A stretch of 64,000 nucleotides of DNA from Pempheris klunzingeri. Its lineage: Eukaryota > Chordata > Actinopteri > Acropomatiformes > Pempheridae. The first letter of the stretch is position 1; each line of letters begins with the position of its first letter. This document shows positions 10,430 through 34,477 of the stretch, piece after piece. The translations under genes were made by a program, and so were the position numbers. The DNA lies in NCBI RefSeq assembly GCF_042242105.1, contig NC_092032.1, forward strand, positions 7,483,415-7,547,414. The letters run 5' to 3'. The notes beneath the pieces were generated by a model, which searched no databases, was not told the DNA's origin, and saw only the letters and a program-made list of their open reading frames with translations.

Positions 10430-12054
10430 TTTCCTCCACCCGAGAAACGTCGCGCTGTAGTGACACAAGCAACCAGGAAAGTTTAGCAATAACTCTGTAG
10501 ATCTGGTAACTGCAGGTGTTAATCGTTCACAAAAAATGTAATAAATTTTTTCAGGGAGTTCATTCCACAGTGCAGGTAGAAGTTTGGGTTCAGGTGTTTT
10601 GCATTTTTGAGGACACAGCGCCCCCTTGTGTCCTGTAGGAGTAACTATTTATCAATGTTCCTCCACTTGTTTTCTCTTTTTCCCCTTTTTTTTCTTTTCA
10701 TTTATTATATTTTTATATATCTTTACTTTTCATGAGTCATTAAATGACTCAGTGTTAGCACTGTTCATTTGGGATAAATAAAAACAACAGTGTGAAGTGT
10801 GTGTACCTGCCCGTTGTGCTCTTTTATATCCAGGGAGCCACATCTGGCCATTTTTGCAGCAAGCACATGAGCCAGAGCCCGTCTACCCTGAGCCACGGCT
10901 CTGTGGAGAAATCTGGCAGTTTGAAAACAAATGACACAGTTGAACAATTTTGAACTCCACTCATTGCGCCACAGGAAGTGATAGGTTCTCTTCTCTGGGT
11001 GTCCATCCCAGCAGGTTAGTTACAGCCACTTCAAATTCAGTCCAAACATTCCCAGGATATGGATGATGCTCACTTATGAAGCTCTTGAGGTTTCGCCACA
11101 CTTTGTCACCGTGGCAACGCCGTGTTTGCCATGAAACAGGGTGTACATTATCCAATCTGTTCCAAACTTGTCATGATTAATAAGACTCCCGGCCTGAAGA
11201 CATCTACATGACAATTAGCGACCACAGTCATTGCGCCACCTAGTGACAACAGGAAGTAAGACTTTTGTGCCCAATCATTATTTGATTTTTTGAAATTTTC
11301 ACGGTGTAGTCAACACTTCATATGCTGAAATTTAGGACGTGATTAGTGGCTGTTCTCTAGCGCCACATAGGGGACACAGGAAGTGACGTGTAACTCCTTG
11401 ATGCACCGTCCGAAATACACGAAAATTCTGTGCTTGGCATGGAAGGGTCGGGGTCCGGCAACAGGACGGAGCCGCCGCCCAACTCGACATGCACGAAGGT
11501 GCGAGGGCCCTGCAATGCTGCTTGCAGCTTTAATTTTTCTTTTATCTTTATAACAGTGAAATAAATTCTTGTGAGTGAAGCTCTTTGACCATCTAGTGGT
11601 GGCTGAATGTAGTTCACCTGACCTACACAACTCCCTCTGGTCAGTTACTGACTAAAAACCTTCATCTATTGTTTACCAAGTCCTGCTGCCTAATAAGTGT
11701 CATCAGTGGTCTCCACCACTTGCAGCTGCTCTGACAGTAAGCTTGCTTTGTTGGTGCTCATTCTCAGCTGTGCAGTCAGCTGCTCAAGCAGCCCGCCCAG
11801 CAGTGCAGCGGATAGTCTTACAGAAACAAGAAGCAAAGGTTCCGCTCTTCTCATGTCAAAACATGAAAAGCATCTCAGTTTTCATTTTGTGGTTTGGATG
11901 ATGTTGAGGGGAGGTGCTGTGGGAGTTTTTATTACTGCCTCAGAGCATGTGTACTCTCCTTTTGTCTTTTGAAATGTAGTGATTCACTTCTTTAAAAAAA
12001 AAAAAAGAAGAAGAAATACAGGAAACATGAACAAAGTGGTGCATTCAAAACACT

Positions 12055-12067
12055 TTTATTCTTTATT
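12055..12067 (-). terminator. Polyadenylation signals of the myosin gene
   Basis: Two AATAAA hexamers on the minus strand (tttatt at 12062-12067 and 12055-12060) lie 70-80 bases after the stop codon, giving a short 3'UTR. Confidence 0.75.
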
Positions 12068-12136
12068 CCACTCATGTTGCATGGAGAATAAAGAAACTAA
12101 ATTACTACTATTAAACTATTTCCTTGAAGATGCTGT

Positions 12137-23302
<11,166 letters not shown>

Positions 23303-23654
23303 CCTGAAAGCTGTGAACCAAAAATATAGTTTGAAAGTGTTCTTATTACATAGTCACTGGAGCAGCACCTTTATAACTTGTAAGGTTACTTGTTGTAGGT
23401 TTATGACTTAATGAATTTATATACATAACAAGAACATTGCAGGTGTTAAGAAAAAACAATAATTGTAGCTACCAATGAACTATGATAACCAACATTTATA
23501 ACTGTATCAGCTGTAAGCCAGCTTAAAGAAAGGTATTTGCACATTCACAGAGGCTTCAGAAACAAAAGCAGACAAATTAATGCTGTTTTGAGTCTATTTG
23601 AGTTTTCATATATCAAATTCATTTTGAAAAACAAAACAGCATTGGGCTTTTTAC

Positions 23655-23692
23655 CTGTTTCCTCTTCCTCTACGATTTGCTGTGGTGGGTCT
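23655..23692 (-). other. Noncoding leader exon of the myosin gene
   Basis: On the minus strand, TTTCTAG precedes and GTAAAA follows a 38-base segment without a start codon. It lies between the TATA box and the Met exon, matching the usual noncoding second leader exon of sarcomeric myosins. Confidence 0.6.
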
Positions 23693-23772
23693 CTAGAAAG
23701 AAAGTACAAAAAAAATAACATTGTATTTTTAACATGTGATAGTTCAGTCATATAAAATGTATGTATAATTAC

Positions 23773-23830
23773 CTGCAGGTGCTGTGTTCCTGTCCTTACT
23801 CCCCCCCCCGAACTCCTTTTTATACCCATC
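23773..23830 (-). promoter_or_regulatory. Myosin gene promoter: TATA box and first noncoding exon
   Basis: TATAAAAA (minus strand, 23824-23817) is followed about 25-30 bases on by the inferred start near 23790. A CTGCAG|GTAATT donor ends the exon at 23773. A C9 run separates TATA and start. A CArG-like CCTTATACGG lies upstream at about 23862-23871 with one mismatch. Confidence 0.6.
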
Positions 23831-23879
23831 CAGGAGGCAGAGCTCTGACACCCGGCCACCGTATAAGGGACGAGTAAGA

Positions 23880-25110
23880 AAACAAAGGACACTGATCAAA
23901 AAAAGGAAGATCTGTATTTGGAGATAAAGGAGTGGACAACAATAACCCTCATGTAACCACTGGCCAGTGAAATTGAAACTTGGTCTCAGATCAGTATCTA
24001 TTTTTGTTTTGTCCTTGAAGTGACTAAAAAGCTGGTAAATCATAAACAATGTGGTAATATTTTAGCTGATATATGAAGATGTTATTTTCATTCAATTAAA
24101 CCATGTTTAACACATTTCCTCACTGAAAATCTGTATGTGGATCTATTATTATTATTATTATTATTATCATTATTATTCAAGTCAAACACTTTTTTGTGGT
24201 AATATTAATTATGTAAAAGTCTGAGCTTCATTAGACATTTTAAATACTATAGTTTATTAATCAATCATTGATTTTAACAAAAGATCACTGCACCTGTTGT
24301 TCTTTCACTACTACAATAAGCATTGTCATTGTGTCTACAGACTATTGTATTTGTATTGTATTGTCTGTCTTCTATTATACTGGAGGACAAAGATAAACTT
24401 GTGAATTTTTGACTTGGATTCCTTCTCCTGGTTCTTGGTTGCCTCCCAGTAGACCTCAGCTAACCCTCCTCCATCTATAATTACAGATCGGGTATGACAG
24501 CTGCCTGCTCTCAAAGGTTTCAGTGCCCATACTGTATACATATGGGTCATACAGAACACTTATCACCTCCCCATGTACACGTTATTAATGACAGCAGGTC
24601 AGCACTTGCAATAACTGTCGCGTTAACAGAGGAGATCCTTAAATCAGGTGTTTATTGCGCGGAACACCTGAAGACCTCCTTAAGAAGCCCTTTTGACTTT
24701 AACAACTTCACACATCAGGCCTCACCATGACCTTGCAGGTCTTGACAGTTGGTTGTCTGCACCCAGCGTACCATTCCTTAGCACATCAAGGGCAACACCG
24801 AGGCTTTCAGTCCCAGCTGTCTTCTGTCCTTCTGCAGTCAACACTTAGGGTGAAGCGTCACGATCCTTCCTATATGCAGCAGGGCCCTGGTCTGTTGTCA
24901 AAATTAGTATGCAGACAGAAATAGCCGTCATTAACTATATTAGATTAGAGGTCAATATTATTTTCAGGAATAATTAAGAATCTGGTTGTATACTATCTTT
25001 TATAGGCTTTAAATGAGCTGTCTGATGTGTTGTGTAATAATAGTAATTCAAATGCTTACAAAACTCCTGTGTTTAGAGGGTGTGAAGTATACTACTTAGA
25101 GAAATTTGCT
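23880..25110. other. Intergenic DNA upstream of myosin
   Basis: Contains an ATT microsatellite at about 24145-24178 and a less AT-rich stretch at 24480-24920 with two short unrecognised frames. No supported gene was found. It could hold muscle regulatory elements, but nothing decisive is visible. Confidence 0.35.
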
Positions 25111-25119
25111 TATTTGCTT

Positions 25120-26000
25120 TCTTGCTGCGAGTAAATAGAAGAGGTGCTCAGGTAGTGCTACCTTTGGACAGAGCCAGGCTACCTGTTTCCTTGTTTCTAG
25201 TCGTCATGCTAAGCTTAGCATGTGAGCTAATGGTAGTTATAACGCTAGTTAGGCTGGGCTCCAGTCGGTGCTCTCCATCACTTCTTCTCCATTCTCCAGG
25301 ATTGTGACGATTAACCTCTCTTCATTCATGATGGATCTTGACTTTGACAAACTTTTATTGTTTTATTTCTGTTCTAATTTTACATCTGTTCTTTTTAAGT
25401 TTACAAATCATGATTTGGAAATGTAAATTGGGTGCTTTTTCTAGAACAATTACATTACAGACTCTACCATGGCCAGACATTCACAGTTTTACCTGTATTT
25501 TGTCTGTAAAACTGACAGAGAGACAACTTCAGTGGATTTACTTTAAATATACTGAAAGTTCCTCTGTGGAGACAGTAAAGATTTAACAATTAACTGGGCA
25601 TTTCATTGTGTATTGCTTGTAGTGCAATATGCTAGGAGCTGTGACTTCCTGGTATCATCACAGGATGACGACGTGTGATGACAGGACTCCAGGAAGTTAC
25701 AGCACATATCCCCCATAACACTACAACATGTCGGACACTACAGATTTTGCATGGATTTAACTCAGATGTAACATGTTAATTAGTGAGCTTCAGAGATGTT
25801 GGCAGGTGGACTTTGTTACTTGTAGACAGAGCCAAGCTAGCTTTTTCCCCCTGTTTCCAGTCATTATGCAAAGCTAATTTGCTTCTGGCTGTAGCTTCGT
25901 ATTTAACGACATGAGAGCGGTACAGATCCTTTCATCTACCTCTCTGGAAGAAAGCGAATAAGCGCATTTCCCAAAATGTCAGACAATTCCTTTTACGAAA
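25120..26000 (+). repeat. Two copies of a dispersed perciform-type repeat around a palindrome
   Basis: 25150-25270 and 25800-26000 share GACAGAGCCA..GCTA, GTTTC..TAGTC/CAGTC, ATGCTAAGC/ATGCAAAGC and, in the second copy, CATGAGAGCGGTA, AAGAAAGCGAATAAGCG and TTTCCCAAAATGTC. A 15-base inverted repeat (25638-25652 and 25689-25703, one mismatch) sits between them. Confidence 0.55.
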
Positions 26001-29000
26001 AGACACCATTGAGCAACACTGCAGGAATTATAGGAGCTTGATCCACATTAAGCACAACAAGTACACAATACAACCATATATTTAAACTACAGAAAATTCA
26101 TATCTACTAATATCTTAAGCCCCGGTATCACCTCAGACCTTATTCTCATGTAGCTACTAACTAATATAACAATGCTGCAATGCATTAAATCTTCTACCTA
26201 CAGTCACAGTTCTGCAACAGACTCCCGAGTCAGTTAATAAAAGTCAGCCAAAAGGTTTCCAGCTCAACGTCTTGAAAACAAACCAGAGAGGTGGATTGAA
26301 AGGTGTTTATGGCACATTGTTTCGTTCCTTCTGCCCTTGAGCCCAGAGAAAACCACATGACATTCATAGAGCCACTACAAATGCCTTTTGGCACCCTGAG
26401 GCACATTGCAAAGGCACAGTGACACATTATATCAAACCTCGACGCACACCCTCACACTTACTGGCTCTGCCTCACACTCACACACCCCCGAGTGTACCAA
26501 ATATGAAGCTGCTATTATAAACCAGTGGCGCATCTTCAGCAGATACATCCTACACGGGGACATCAGTTTCCTCTCAGGAGAAGCTTTGGTGGTGGGCAGT
26601 ACTGTCCGTTTTAAAAACCGTTTCACTAAAAGCAAAGAGGTGCACAGTCCGTCTGATCCCACCCTGAACTGACTGCACTCTGCAACATGACCAAATTATT
26701 TGCAAATGTGGAGTCGATAAATCAATAAAATGTTATTTTGAGGACATCTAACTTTCTTATTTCAACAATACCTGAATTGAAGGATGTGCTTCATTGAATG
26801 GACTAGCTCCTTTTCACTATTCTAATATGTCTTTTGTTTTATTTGCCTGTGTCATTCAAACATTATACCAACGAGTGTGAACATCATCACAGTTGCAGCT
26901 GTTGCTCTGCAAGGCCGGGTCACCACCCTATATATTGGCACTAACTGCTACTTCATACTGTAACTCCACACTCCTTCTTGTTGGCCTGGCATTGTTTCCT
27001 TCTATTTACCCTTGAGGACAAAGATAAACCTGTGAAATTGTTTTGGAAGTCCTTCTGCCGAGCTTAAGTCAAAGCTCTGTCACATGTCCCCCTCAGCAGT
27101 GACTTTATCACTGGGATTGTGTGTGTTTGCTCTTAAGTTCAGTTTTTCCAGTGTCAAGTTGCACGACATTCGTCATTATGCAGTATTTGTGGGCTAAGAT
27201 CAAGATGAAACAAACTGATCCCTGTCAATAACCCATAAGTCAGATGAGATATTACTGCTGCAGTTAACTTGAGTTTGAACCAAGATACTCGTCTAAATTT
27301 AATCTACTGCCCTCTTTTGACAGTGAAAACTAACATCATGTTTCCCCCAGAACGCAGTAAGTGAATTTAATCTGCAGCAATTAGAGAGCAGAAACTTTTA
27401 TAGCATAGTGTTTAGATCAGCTTGTGGGTCACTTCTAACTTGAACCAATATTGGACTAAAATTATATTCAAAATATTTGGGATTTTCTTGGAATGTGTTT
27501 TTTTTCTTGGAAAGTCAATTCTTTGAATTTATGAGTTACAGTCAACACCGGGGTCAACCCAGCTATTTCCACACTGTGCAAAGTGTAAAGCTGTCTAGTA
27601 AGTGATAATTTGTCTCAGACATAGCTGGAGGTGACATCTACTCCTCCAAGACCTCTGCATTGCATAACAAGACCTTTTCAGCACTTGATGCTCCACACTT
27701 GAGGTCCGAGCCTTGAGCAATCTAACTAGACCGCACATAGCTTTCACTGTCTGCAGGCCCATTCCCAGCTGTCAGCAGAGTGAAAAGTTGGCCTTTGACA
27801 CTTTGTCTTGTTCGCCTGTCGTTCTTTGTGTCGGCTACTTGTTATGTCTGTTAGCAACCTCACATTTTTAGACTTCGAGCACAGCAGAAACAAAAGTCAG
27901 AATCCTCATCTGATTGATTAAATAACTTATTAGACAATCTGAATGACGGAAGTAGCAGAGAGGGGGGTGATTTTGGAGCAGGAGCTGTCTCTGGAGAAGG
28001 CCTTTATTGCTCCTTCTTGTCTCCCATGGGCTCCTAAAAAAGATGGAAGAACAGAGTTGATGGGATGGAGATTGCAGGAACAAAATGAGAACAGGTAAAA
28101 TGGAATTGTCAGGTGTGTGAGGAGGGACGAAGATGCCTCCTTTAAGAACCATGAAAATGTGCAAATGTTTGAATGTGATTTGTGTCTGTGGAGCCCAACC
28201 AGAACCCACCCACGCTAACAGCACAGCTAACAAAAACACCCACATTATTAGTATGGCTTCTTTGTTTGTGGTTTTGCACAAATTCAAATCACACAAGATA
28301 TTTCAAGCTGGCTTCTGAAATATAGCAGCCAGTCATGATGTAAATAACAAGGTGCTGAGCTCAGCGCTGCAGGTCTTGAATTGATTACTTAAACAAATAA
28401 AGGTCAAGACAGCTGCCATTGCCATGCTTCAGGGAAAGCTTGCGGTCTCTCTACAAGGTGATAATGTGTTCCTATACGGCTGGAGAAAGTATGATGACCT
28501 ATGTACTATCTTACCCTGCACTCCTCATAACTCATCTGTCACAGCTCCGCACCGTATGTTCAGGGGGCCGCTCTAACCTTGAGGGCATTGTTTTGCTACC
28601 AGGGTGGGACATACCAATCTGTGCTGAGAGTCTCATTCTCAGCTGTCTTACACTCATCACAGCGTCTCTCCCACTGCGGTCCTCTGTCTGCAGACAAAGA
28701 CAGACAGACTGGGCCAGGTGACACCAACAGCAGCTCCTGTCTGACTGTCGCTGCTCCGAGATGTCCGGGAGCTGAAAATGTGAGGTGGGTAGAGGAGAGA
28801 ATAAATCTTCTGTGTGACTCAGTAGTAGTTTTGTAAAGAATGGTGATCATTTGGCCCTCAAACTGCATGTTTATAAGGGAAATAGTGCAGGAGTAAATAA
28901 ATAAAATAAAAACATACTCCCTTTATGTTACAGCGTTCATATGCTTCAGTTACATTATAATTACAGTGAAGGGGATCACTTTATATTTATTCACATTACC

Positions 29001-29320
29001 TCAGATGGAATTTCATGCAAGTATGCATGAGTTGGTAAAGTGAAACTTTACACGTCATTTCTTGAATTTTTGAATCCCTCGCCCATGAGTGACCCCGCAG
29101 GTTTCTTTCTCTTCTGTCGGTTACTATCCCTTCTGTCTGTGGGTTCCTTCAATGAAGGATGAGAGTCGGAATAAGGCTTCAGTTCAATTTACAACCACGA
29201 AAAGCAAGCAGGCTAAGAAAACAGACTAAATGACGTGTGCGTTATGTGTTTGTGTATTGATCTGTTCTGCTCCATTTCAGTACCACGGACAGCACCGCAC
29301 CCACAGGCTTCACTGCTTGA
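26000..29320. other. Intergenic DNA without recognised gene
   Basis: Short frames only, with no family resemblance and no splice-consistent set. A roughly 60-base segment around 27010-27060 (GAGGACAAAGATAAAC core) resembles one around 24380-24430. Confidence 0.4.
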
Positions 29321-29325
29321 CCTGA

Positions 29326-29373
29326 CACCCCCCCCCCAACCCCCCCCCCCCCCCACACACACACACACACACT
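29326..29373. repeat. Poly-C and CA microsatellite
   Basis: Two C runs are separated by AA and followed directly by (AC)n and CT repeats. Confidence 0.9.
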
Positions 29374-30052
29374 CTCTCTGTCTCTTTTTTATTTATAGCA
29401 GTGTATACCACTGTGTCTATTTTATGTTTATGTTCCCGTGTAACAAAGACTGAGACCGACTGTGTGACCGACAGGCACCTGTTGTGACCTGTGACCTGGC
29501 ACACTGTCACTTTTTCCTCTGTGGTGTGCTGGATGACTGGTGGATGGAGAGATCTTTGATCTTGTGTTTTAGGTTCTTCACAATACACATAACAGAAGTA
29601 TGTTTTAGCAAAGAAAGTGTCACTTATAGTCAGACATATTTGGAGGCCTGACCTGTAGCTATGGGGTTTTATGCACAACGTTAACGTCACAGTGGCTAAA
29701 TTTAACATTTCAGCTCTTCACCTACACATGCAAACGTGATCTTATTATTACATGCACATTGCACCACATCTTCATACTGACTTTTTAGGACTGTACTCAA
29801 GTGATGCCCTGGTAAAACAACAGCAGGTGGTGAAATTTCTGCCGTTGCAGTGAGAGATGAATGAGGTGCCATGGTGGGGGGCTTCTGTCCATCGCTGGAC
29901 TGCAGGATAGTGCCTACGTCACCCCTCGTTCCCTGTGTGATTGGTTCTGGTGATGTAAATAATGTGCTCACAGTCAGTAGGTGACATTACCTTCAGCTGG
30001 CACGCCGCTTAGTTGATGACACTGACATTCACTCAGCATGCCGCTTGGCTGG

Positions 30053-32430
30053 CTACTGTTGAGCTGATGTTCCCTCCTCGGTTGCCTTCTTGATTCTTTT
30101 TCTGGCCTTCGCTAATTGGCTCAGGAGGTGTACAAGGTCCCCAAAGTCTTCATATTGCCCAGGAACCTTCTTACACTGGCTGGCATGCACCCAGGTAGCC
30201 CTCTCTGAAATCCTTGTTTTCATGGTCAGCATTTGGTTGGGCCCAAACAATCTCCTCTGCTTCCACTGCTTTCTTTTAATATTCTTCATTAGCACCAGGT
30301 CACCAGGTTTGAGTTTGCATAGCACTGCTGCAGCTGGGCTGGGGAGTATGTTTTTCTCCTGTGAATGCAGTGCTGACAAGGAAGCACCATATCTCAGCTT
30401 TAAATCTTCACTTTGACCACTCCAGCGTTAGGTGGCCGTCCAAACAGTATTTCAAAATGATTCAACCCATGATTAGGTCTGTTTCCTCTTCTCATGTGAA
30501 ACAGCACCAGTGGAACTTTTGCTTTAATGTCCCATCTTCCACTGCTCCTGCACTCAGTGGATGGTAAGAGCAGTGATGGCAGATGTTAAAGCTCAAATAG
30601 GTGGAAACTTCAGTTAGAGCCCTACCTACAAATGTCAATTTGTCCAATGATTCCTGTTAGCAAACCTTTAGCAACAGCATTAGCATGCTTGCGTAGAGAA
30701 TGGAAAAAACCTCAACCCATTTGCTAAACATGTCAACAATGATCAAATGATCCATCGTCAAATATTCAAATGGTTTGTCAAGTTGAGGATGTCCAGCAGG
30801 GGCCATTGTTAGCTGCACAGTACATCTTGTGCAAAAATGTTCTTTTGTGTACCAAACAGAGTTAACAGCACTGCAAATTCCCCCTTTACCCATGAGTTAA
30901 TTTAACATATTAGGGAAAGAGAACACGTGACAAACTAGTCTTACCATCAGGTCCAGTCCGTTCTCTCTCTCTCCTGTGAATTCAGCACCTGCTTTCTGCC
31001 ATTTCAGGCATTCCCAGTTTGCTAAATACTGTAAAGTGATGACATCATGATCGGGATTGACGGAGGATAAAACAGAAATCATTGTGAGTGTGAAAAAGGA
31101 ACCTGAAACTGCAGCAGTCTGGCATTTCCTCCTGAAATGGGGTCAGAGTTGTTAGTGTGAGAAGTGTATTTCATCACAGAGATGGAAGCCAGCAGGAGGA
31201 TAGCCTCCAGCAGTGCAGCCACCAGGTGTGAGTGGGCGATGTGAGGAAATCTCTGTGTTTCCACAGAGCACCAAAATCATGTACTATGCCGAATGAATAT
31301 CTGGAATCAGTGTAGATGTTGACAGAATTTACAGGCTTCTGTAAGTGCAATCAATTCAGTAGCCTGTGCTGAGACATGTGATGGCAGTCTATCCGTCACG
31401 TGATAGTAGAAGAGCGTGAGGCCGAACCATCTGCAAACAGCTCCATGTCTGGACGAAGAGGTGCGTCACCCAAATCCACTCCAGGAGAACAACTTTCGTG
31501 GGCAACAGCAACACAGTCATGTGGTCCTCCATCTGCAGGAGTTTGGAAACAAAGTAGCAGGATTTAGCATTTCTGACAGTGATGTCTGGAATATCAAGTA
31601 TAGTGGTGTGGCATCGCGGCAAACCCTGAGCTGAGCAGTGTGATGCTTTCTGTGTGTGCAGGATGTGAGAAAATGCATCCGTTTAGATGAAACATATGCA
31701 GCGGCTCTTGTGTCAGTACAGAAGTCATGTAGATGTCATTTTGGTCAACAAATTGAGTAGATGATTAAGTTCAGACAGGCCCAGTGTAGGTGCTTGCAAC
31801 AGAGCACTCGTTAAGTCAATGAAAGCTTTGTCAGTGTCTAGAGTTCCGCTAATTTGGTCATATGCTCTTAGATTTTTACCATAGACCACGGACAAGAGAG
31901 CTGCTTCTCACTCAATAGTTTGGAATCCACTGTCTACACGGTCATATCTAGGAAATCTCATCAATTGCTTCTTAATGGCAGGTTATGAAACTGCTTGTGT
32001 TGCTTCAGTGCATTTGGGGGAGAGGGATTTGCCCTCAGCTGTGTTCACATGTACCAGATAGATATATTTTAGGTAATGCAGACTGTGAGATGGACAGTGA
32101 AATCTTGTATCCTGCCTCAGCCATGTTGTGCTTGAGTAGAGCGACAGTGTCTGACTGACTGACAGGCGGCTTCAGATGGGCTGTAAATTAAGGTGATCAA
32201 CATAACTAAGTAAGGTGGGAGCACCAGGTAGCTGTAAACTTATGACAGCTCTGTGTAAGCTTTGATGGCAAATACCTGAACTTTCAGCGCACCCTTGTGG
32301 TCATCTTGGGAAAGTGTGGCCTCGTCCATTGAATGAAAATGCAAACCAGAACCTGCTGTTTGAGGCAGAGGCAGCAGCAACCCTGTCTGTCCTGAAAGCT
32401 TTTCTTCTGGCATTAGCCTTCTTTAAACCA
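30053..32430 (-). pseudogene. Decayed endogenous retrovirus pol (RT, RNase H, integrase remnants)
   Basis: On the minus strand the pieces occur in pol order. About 32430-31700 resembles the RT thumb/connection region. About 31420-31100 resembles RNase H, with a TDSRY motif. About 30890-30690 resembles the integrase core, with VDMFSKWVE. 30350-30150 resembles the integrase C-terminal domain (KPGDLVL and a later WVHASQCKK). The frame is broken by stops and shifts in several places, so no functional product is expected. Long terminal repeats and a clear env were not recognised. The pattern suits a gamma/epsilon-like (class I) fish ERV; a Gypsy-type LTR element is less likely because of the RNase H and integrase C-terminal motifs. 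Confidence 0.7.
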
Positions 32431-33165
32431 ATGCAGTTAAGATAAATGTATAACAGAGGATATGGACTGTACTTCACCTTCTGTGTAACACCATCAGTTA
32501 ATCGGTCTCCTTAACCAAACCGAGTCATGGAATCTCTGACAGAGAGCTTAATGGGACAGGATGGTGACAGGAAAAATGAATGCTTTACCTCAGTACTGAC
32601 TCACGAGAGGCTCCATATTAGGGACTCCACCTGCTCCACAGTTCTTACAGTATTTACCACTTTTCTTTGGTAAGATCAAATTCTCCAAAAACAGAGAGGC
32701 ACTGGAGTCACCACCAGATTTTACTTAACTCAGACTCTGTGCTTATTCTCTCTCAACAAGACAGCTGGTTTTCATGACATGAGTACATGATGAACTGGCA
32801 CAGGACACAGGGAGACGCAGACTATATATACACAAGGTCATGGGGAACAGGTGAAAACAATCAGGGAGGGGCGGGACAATCACAGATGGACACACGTGGA
32901 CAGGAAGTAAAAAGATTTTGAAACAAGAGGTAGACAGGGTTACTTCAAAATAAAACTGGAAATGACAGGACAACATGAGACGAGACAAAACAAAGCTGAA
33001 CACACACAACACTGAATTCAGTGTCATCAGCTTTATGTGACAAACTATTTCCTGTTTACACATCACACACACAGCAGATACAGAACAACAGCATCATTCA
33101 TTTGGACTTGTGTTTCTGACCACCTGAGCTATCTGATCATTTTCAACATACTACACAAACCACCC
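32430..33165. other. Intergenic DNA, no supported gene
   Basis: No recognisable coding or RNA feature. It may include further ERV-derived sequence toward its left end. Confidence 0.35.
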
Positions 33166-33640
33166 ACAGGTTGTCAGACAGGCCCCAACCTCTCCTCACC
33201 CCTCTCCCTCTCCCCACACACAAGACACATCCCACCATCTGTTTGACCTGTTGCCCTCTGGCAGGCACTACAGGTCCCTCAAAACAAGGACTAACAGATT
33301 CAGGGACAGTTTCTTCCCAAGAGCCGTCACCAAACTAAACCGCAAAAAGAAATAACAATGTTTTCTTCCATGTGCAATAACCTCTGTCTCATCCAGTGCA
33401 ATATAAATGTGAAATGAAATGTGAAATACTGACAACATGCAAAGACTACCTCTACAGACATGTAGAATTTCATACATATACATTCACATATACTGTGTAT
33501 ATTTTTATATTCCTTTTATTATTCTTTATTCCTATTCTATTCTTATTTTGTTTTTGTTACTATTCTGAACCAATTGGAGCAGCACTCCTAATTTCATTGT
33601 GCCACAATGACAATAAAGGCTACTCTATTCTAAATGTCAT
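33165..33640 (+). mobile_element. LINE 3' end
   Basis: The translation of 33240-33350 contains LLPSGRHYRSL and NRFRDSFFPRAV, a C-terminal motif of fish LINEs. An AT-rich tail follows and ends in CAATGACAATAAAGGCTACT. The copy is strongly 5'-truncated. Confidence 0.6.
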
Positions 33641-33777
33641 GGTGATGCTAGGTGAAGAGTCAGGGAGTCACCATAGCCAGTGGGATCCAGGCATCCAGAA
33701 CACTTGAGGGAAACTGCAGACAGTCTTAATACGTTTATATATCCATAAGTTTGTCAAGACAAGTGACTGTTTTCACA

Positions 33778-34080
33778 TATGGGTCAAAATCACCATAAAG
33801 TGCCTTTGAGGCTTCACAACTTCCAAAAAAAGCAAAGATTTTCCATCCAACTTCATATTTATTGTATAAAGAATACGTCAGACTGTTGGTCAAGCTCCAG
33901 CACTTTTTATAAATTAAATGCAAGCAGACAAAATACAAGTAAATCGGACAAATTCAAAGTACAGTAAATAATGGCATTGTGATTTTAAAATATAAATCTT
34001 CAGAAAAAAAACTTTGTTTAATTTTAGAAAACATGAAGGGTGGCATGTGAATTATTCTTTGTCATGTTAACACTTCAGAA
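33778..34080. mobile_element. Truncated copy of a TIR element (same family as 40332-41472)
   Basis: It begins GGGTCAAAATCACCATAAAGTGCCTTTG and continues in parallel with the left 280 bases of the element at 40332. The right terminus is missing here. Confidence 0.5.
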
Positions 34081-34339
34081 TAAGTTAGCACATTTTTTTT
34101 TATGTGTTTAATGTTGTTTTGATGCTATGAAACTTCATCTGTCCGCGGCTGATAAACCACAGAAAGAAGTGATGGGATGTAAACTGATGGAGTCATAACC
34201 AGAGTGCTGAAAAAAAACTGAGCACAGTGAATAAATAGAGGAAGTTGGTGAGCTGCTACTGTCCACACGTTCCTCATAGTGACTGCTATTACACAGTTCT
34301 CTGCAACAAAACCAAAAATAATCTGAGAATAAAGAAGTT

Positions 34340-34347
34340 ATTTGCAT
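34340..34347 (+). promoter_or_regulatory. Octamer motif in the promoter of receptor gene A
   Basis: ATTTGCAT is a perfect Oct-1/Oct-2 octamer. It lies 138 bases before the first leader ATG and is followed by an Ets/PU.1-type TTCCTC at about 34380. Such sites are common in B-cell and myeloid promoters. In copy B the octamer reads GTTTGCAT. Confidence 0.45.
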
Positions 34348-34477
34348 TCTGGTGAGCTCAGGATGCAACAGAATCTGACTTCCTCATTGCCGTGGTGTGA
34401 ATAGGAAGGATGAAGACTTCTTGTACTTCTGCAGTATTTTAATCGACTGTTATCTTATGTGAAACAGATTATTTCAT

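Larger units (their letters stand above)
6391..11535. mobile_element. Composite dispersed repeat ends framing a nest of transposons
   Basis: The left end, from about 6391, carries a GGGCCCAAGCACC..GGTGCGAGGACCC motif. The right end, about 10795-11535, carries AGTGAC, GGAAGTGAC and then GTGCGAGGGCCCTGCAATGC with TGCTTGCAGCTTTAATTT. Both are the termini of a dispersed repeat that I know from many fish genomes. Between them lie unrelated LINE and piggyBac-like sequences. That both ends belong to one interrupted insertion is inference; they could be two truncated copies. Confidence 0.45.

Noticed and set aside
24494..24924. Two adjacent short plus-strand frames
   Set aside because: No recognisable domain and no splice pattern joining them; treated as noncoding.
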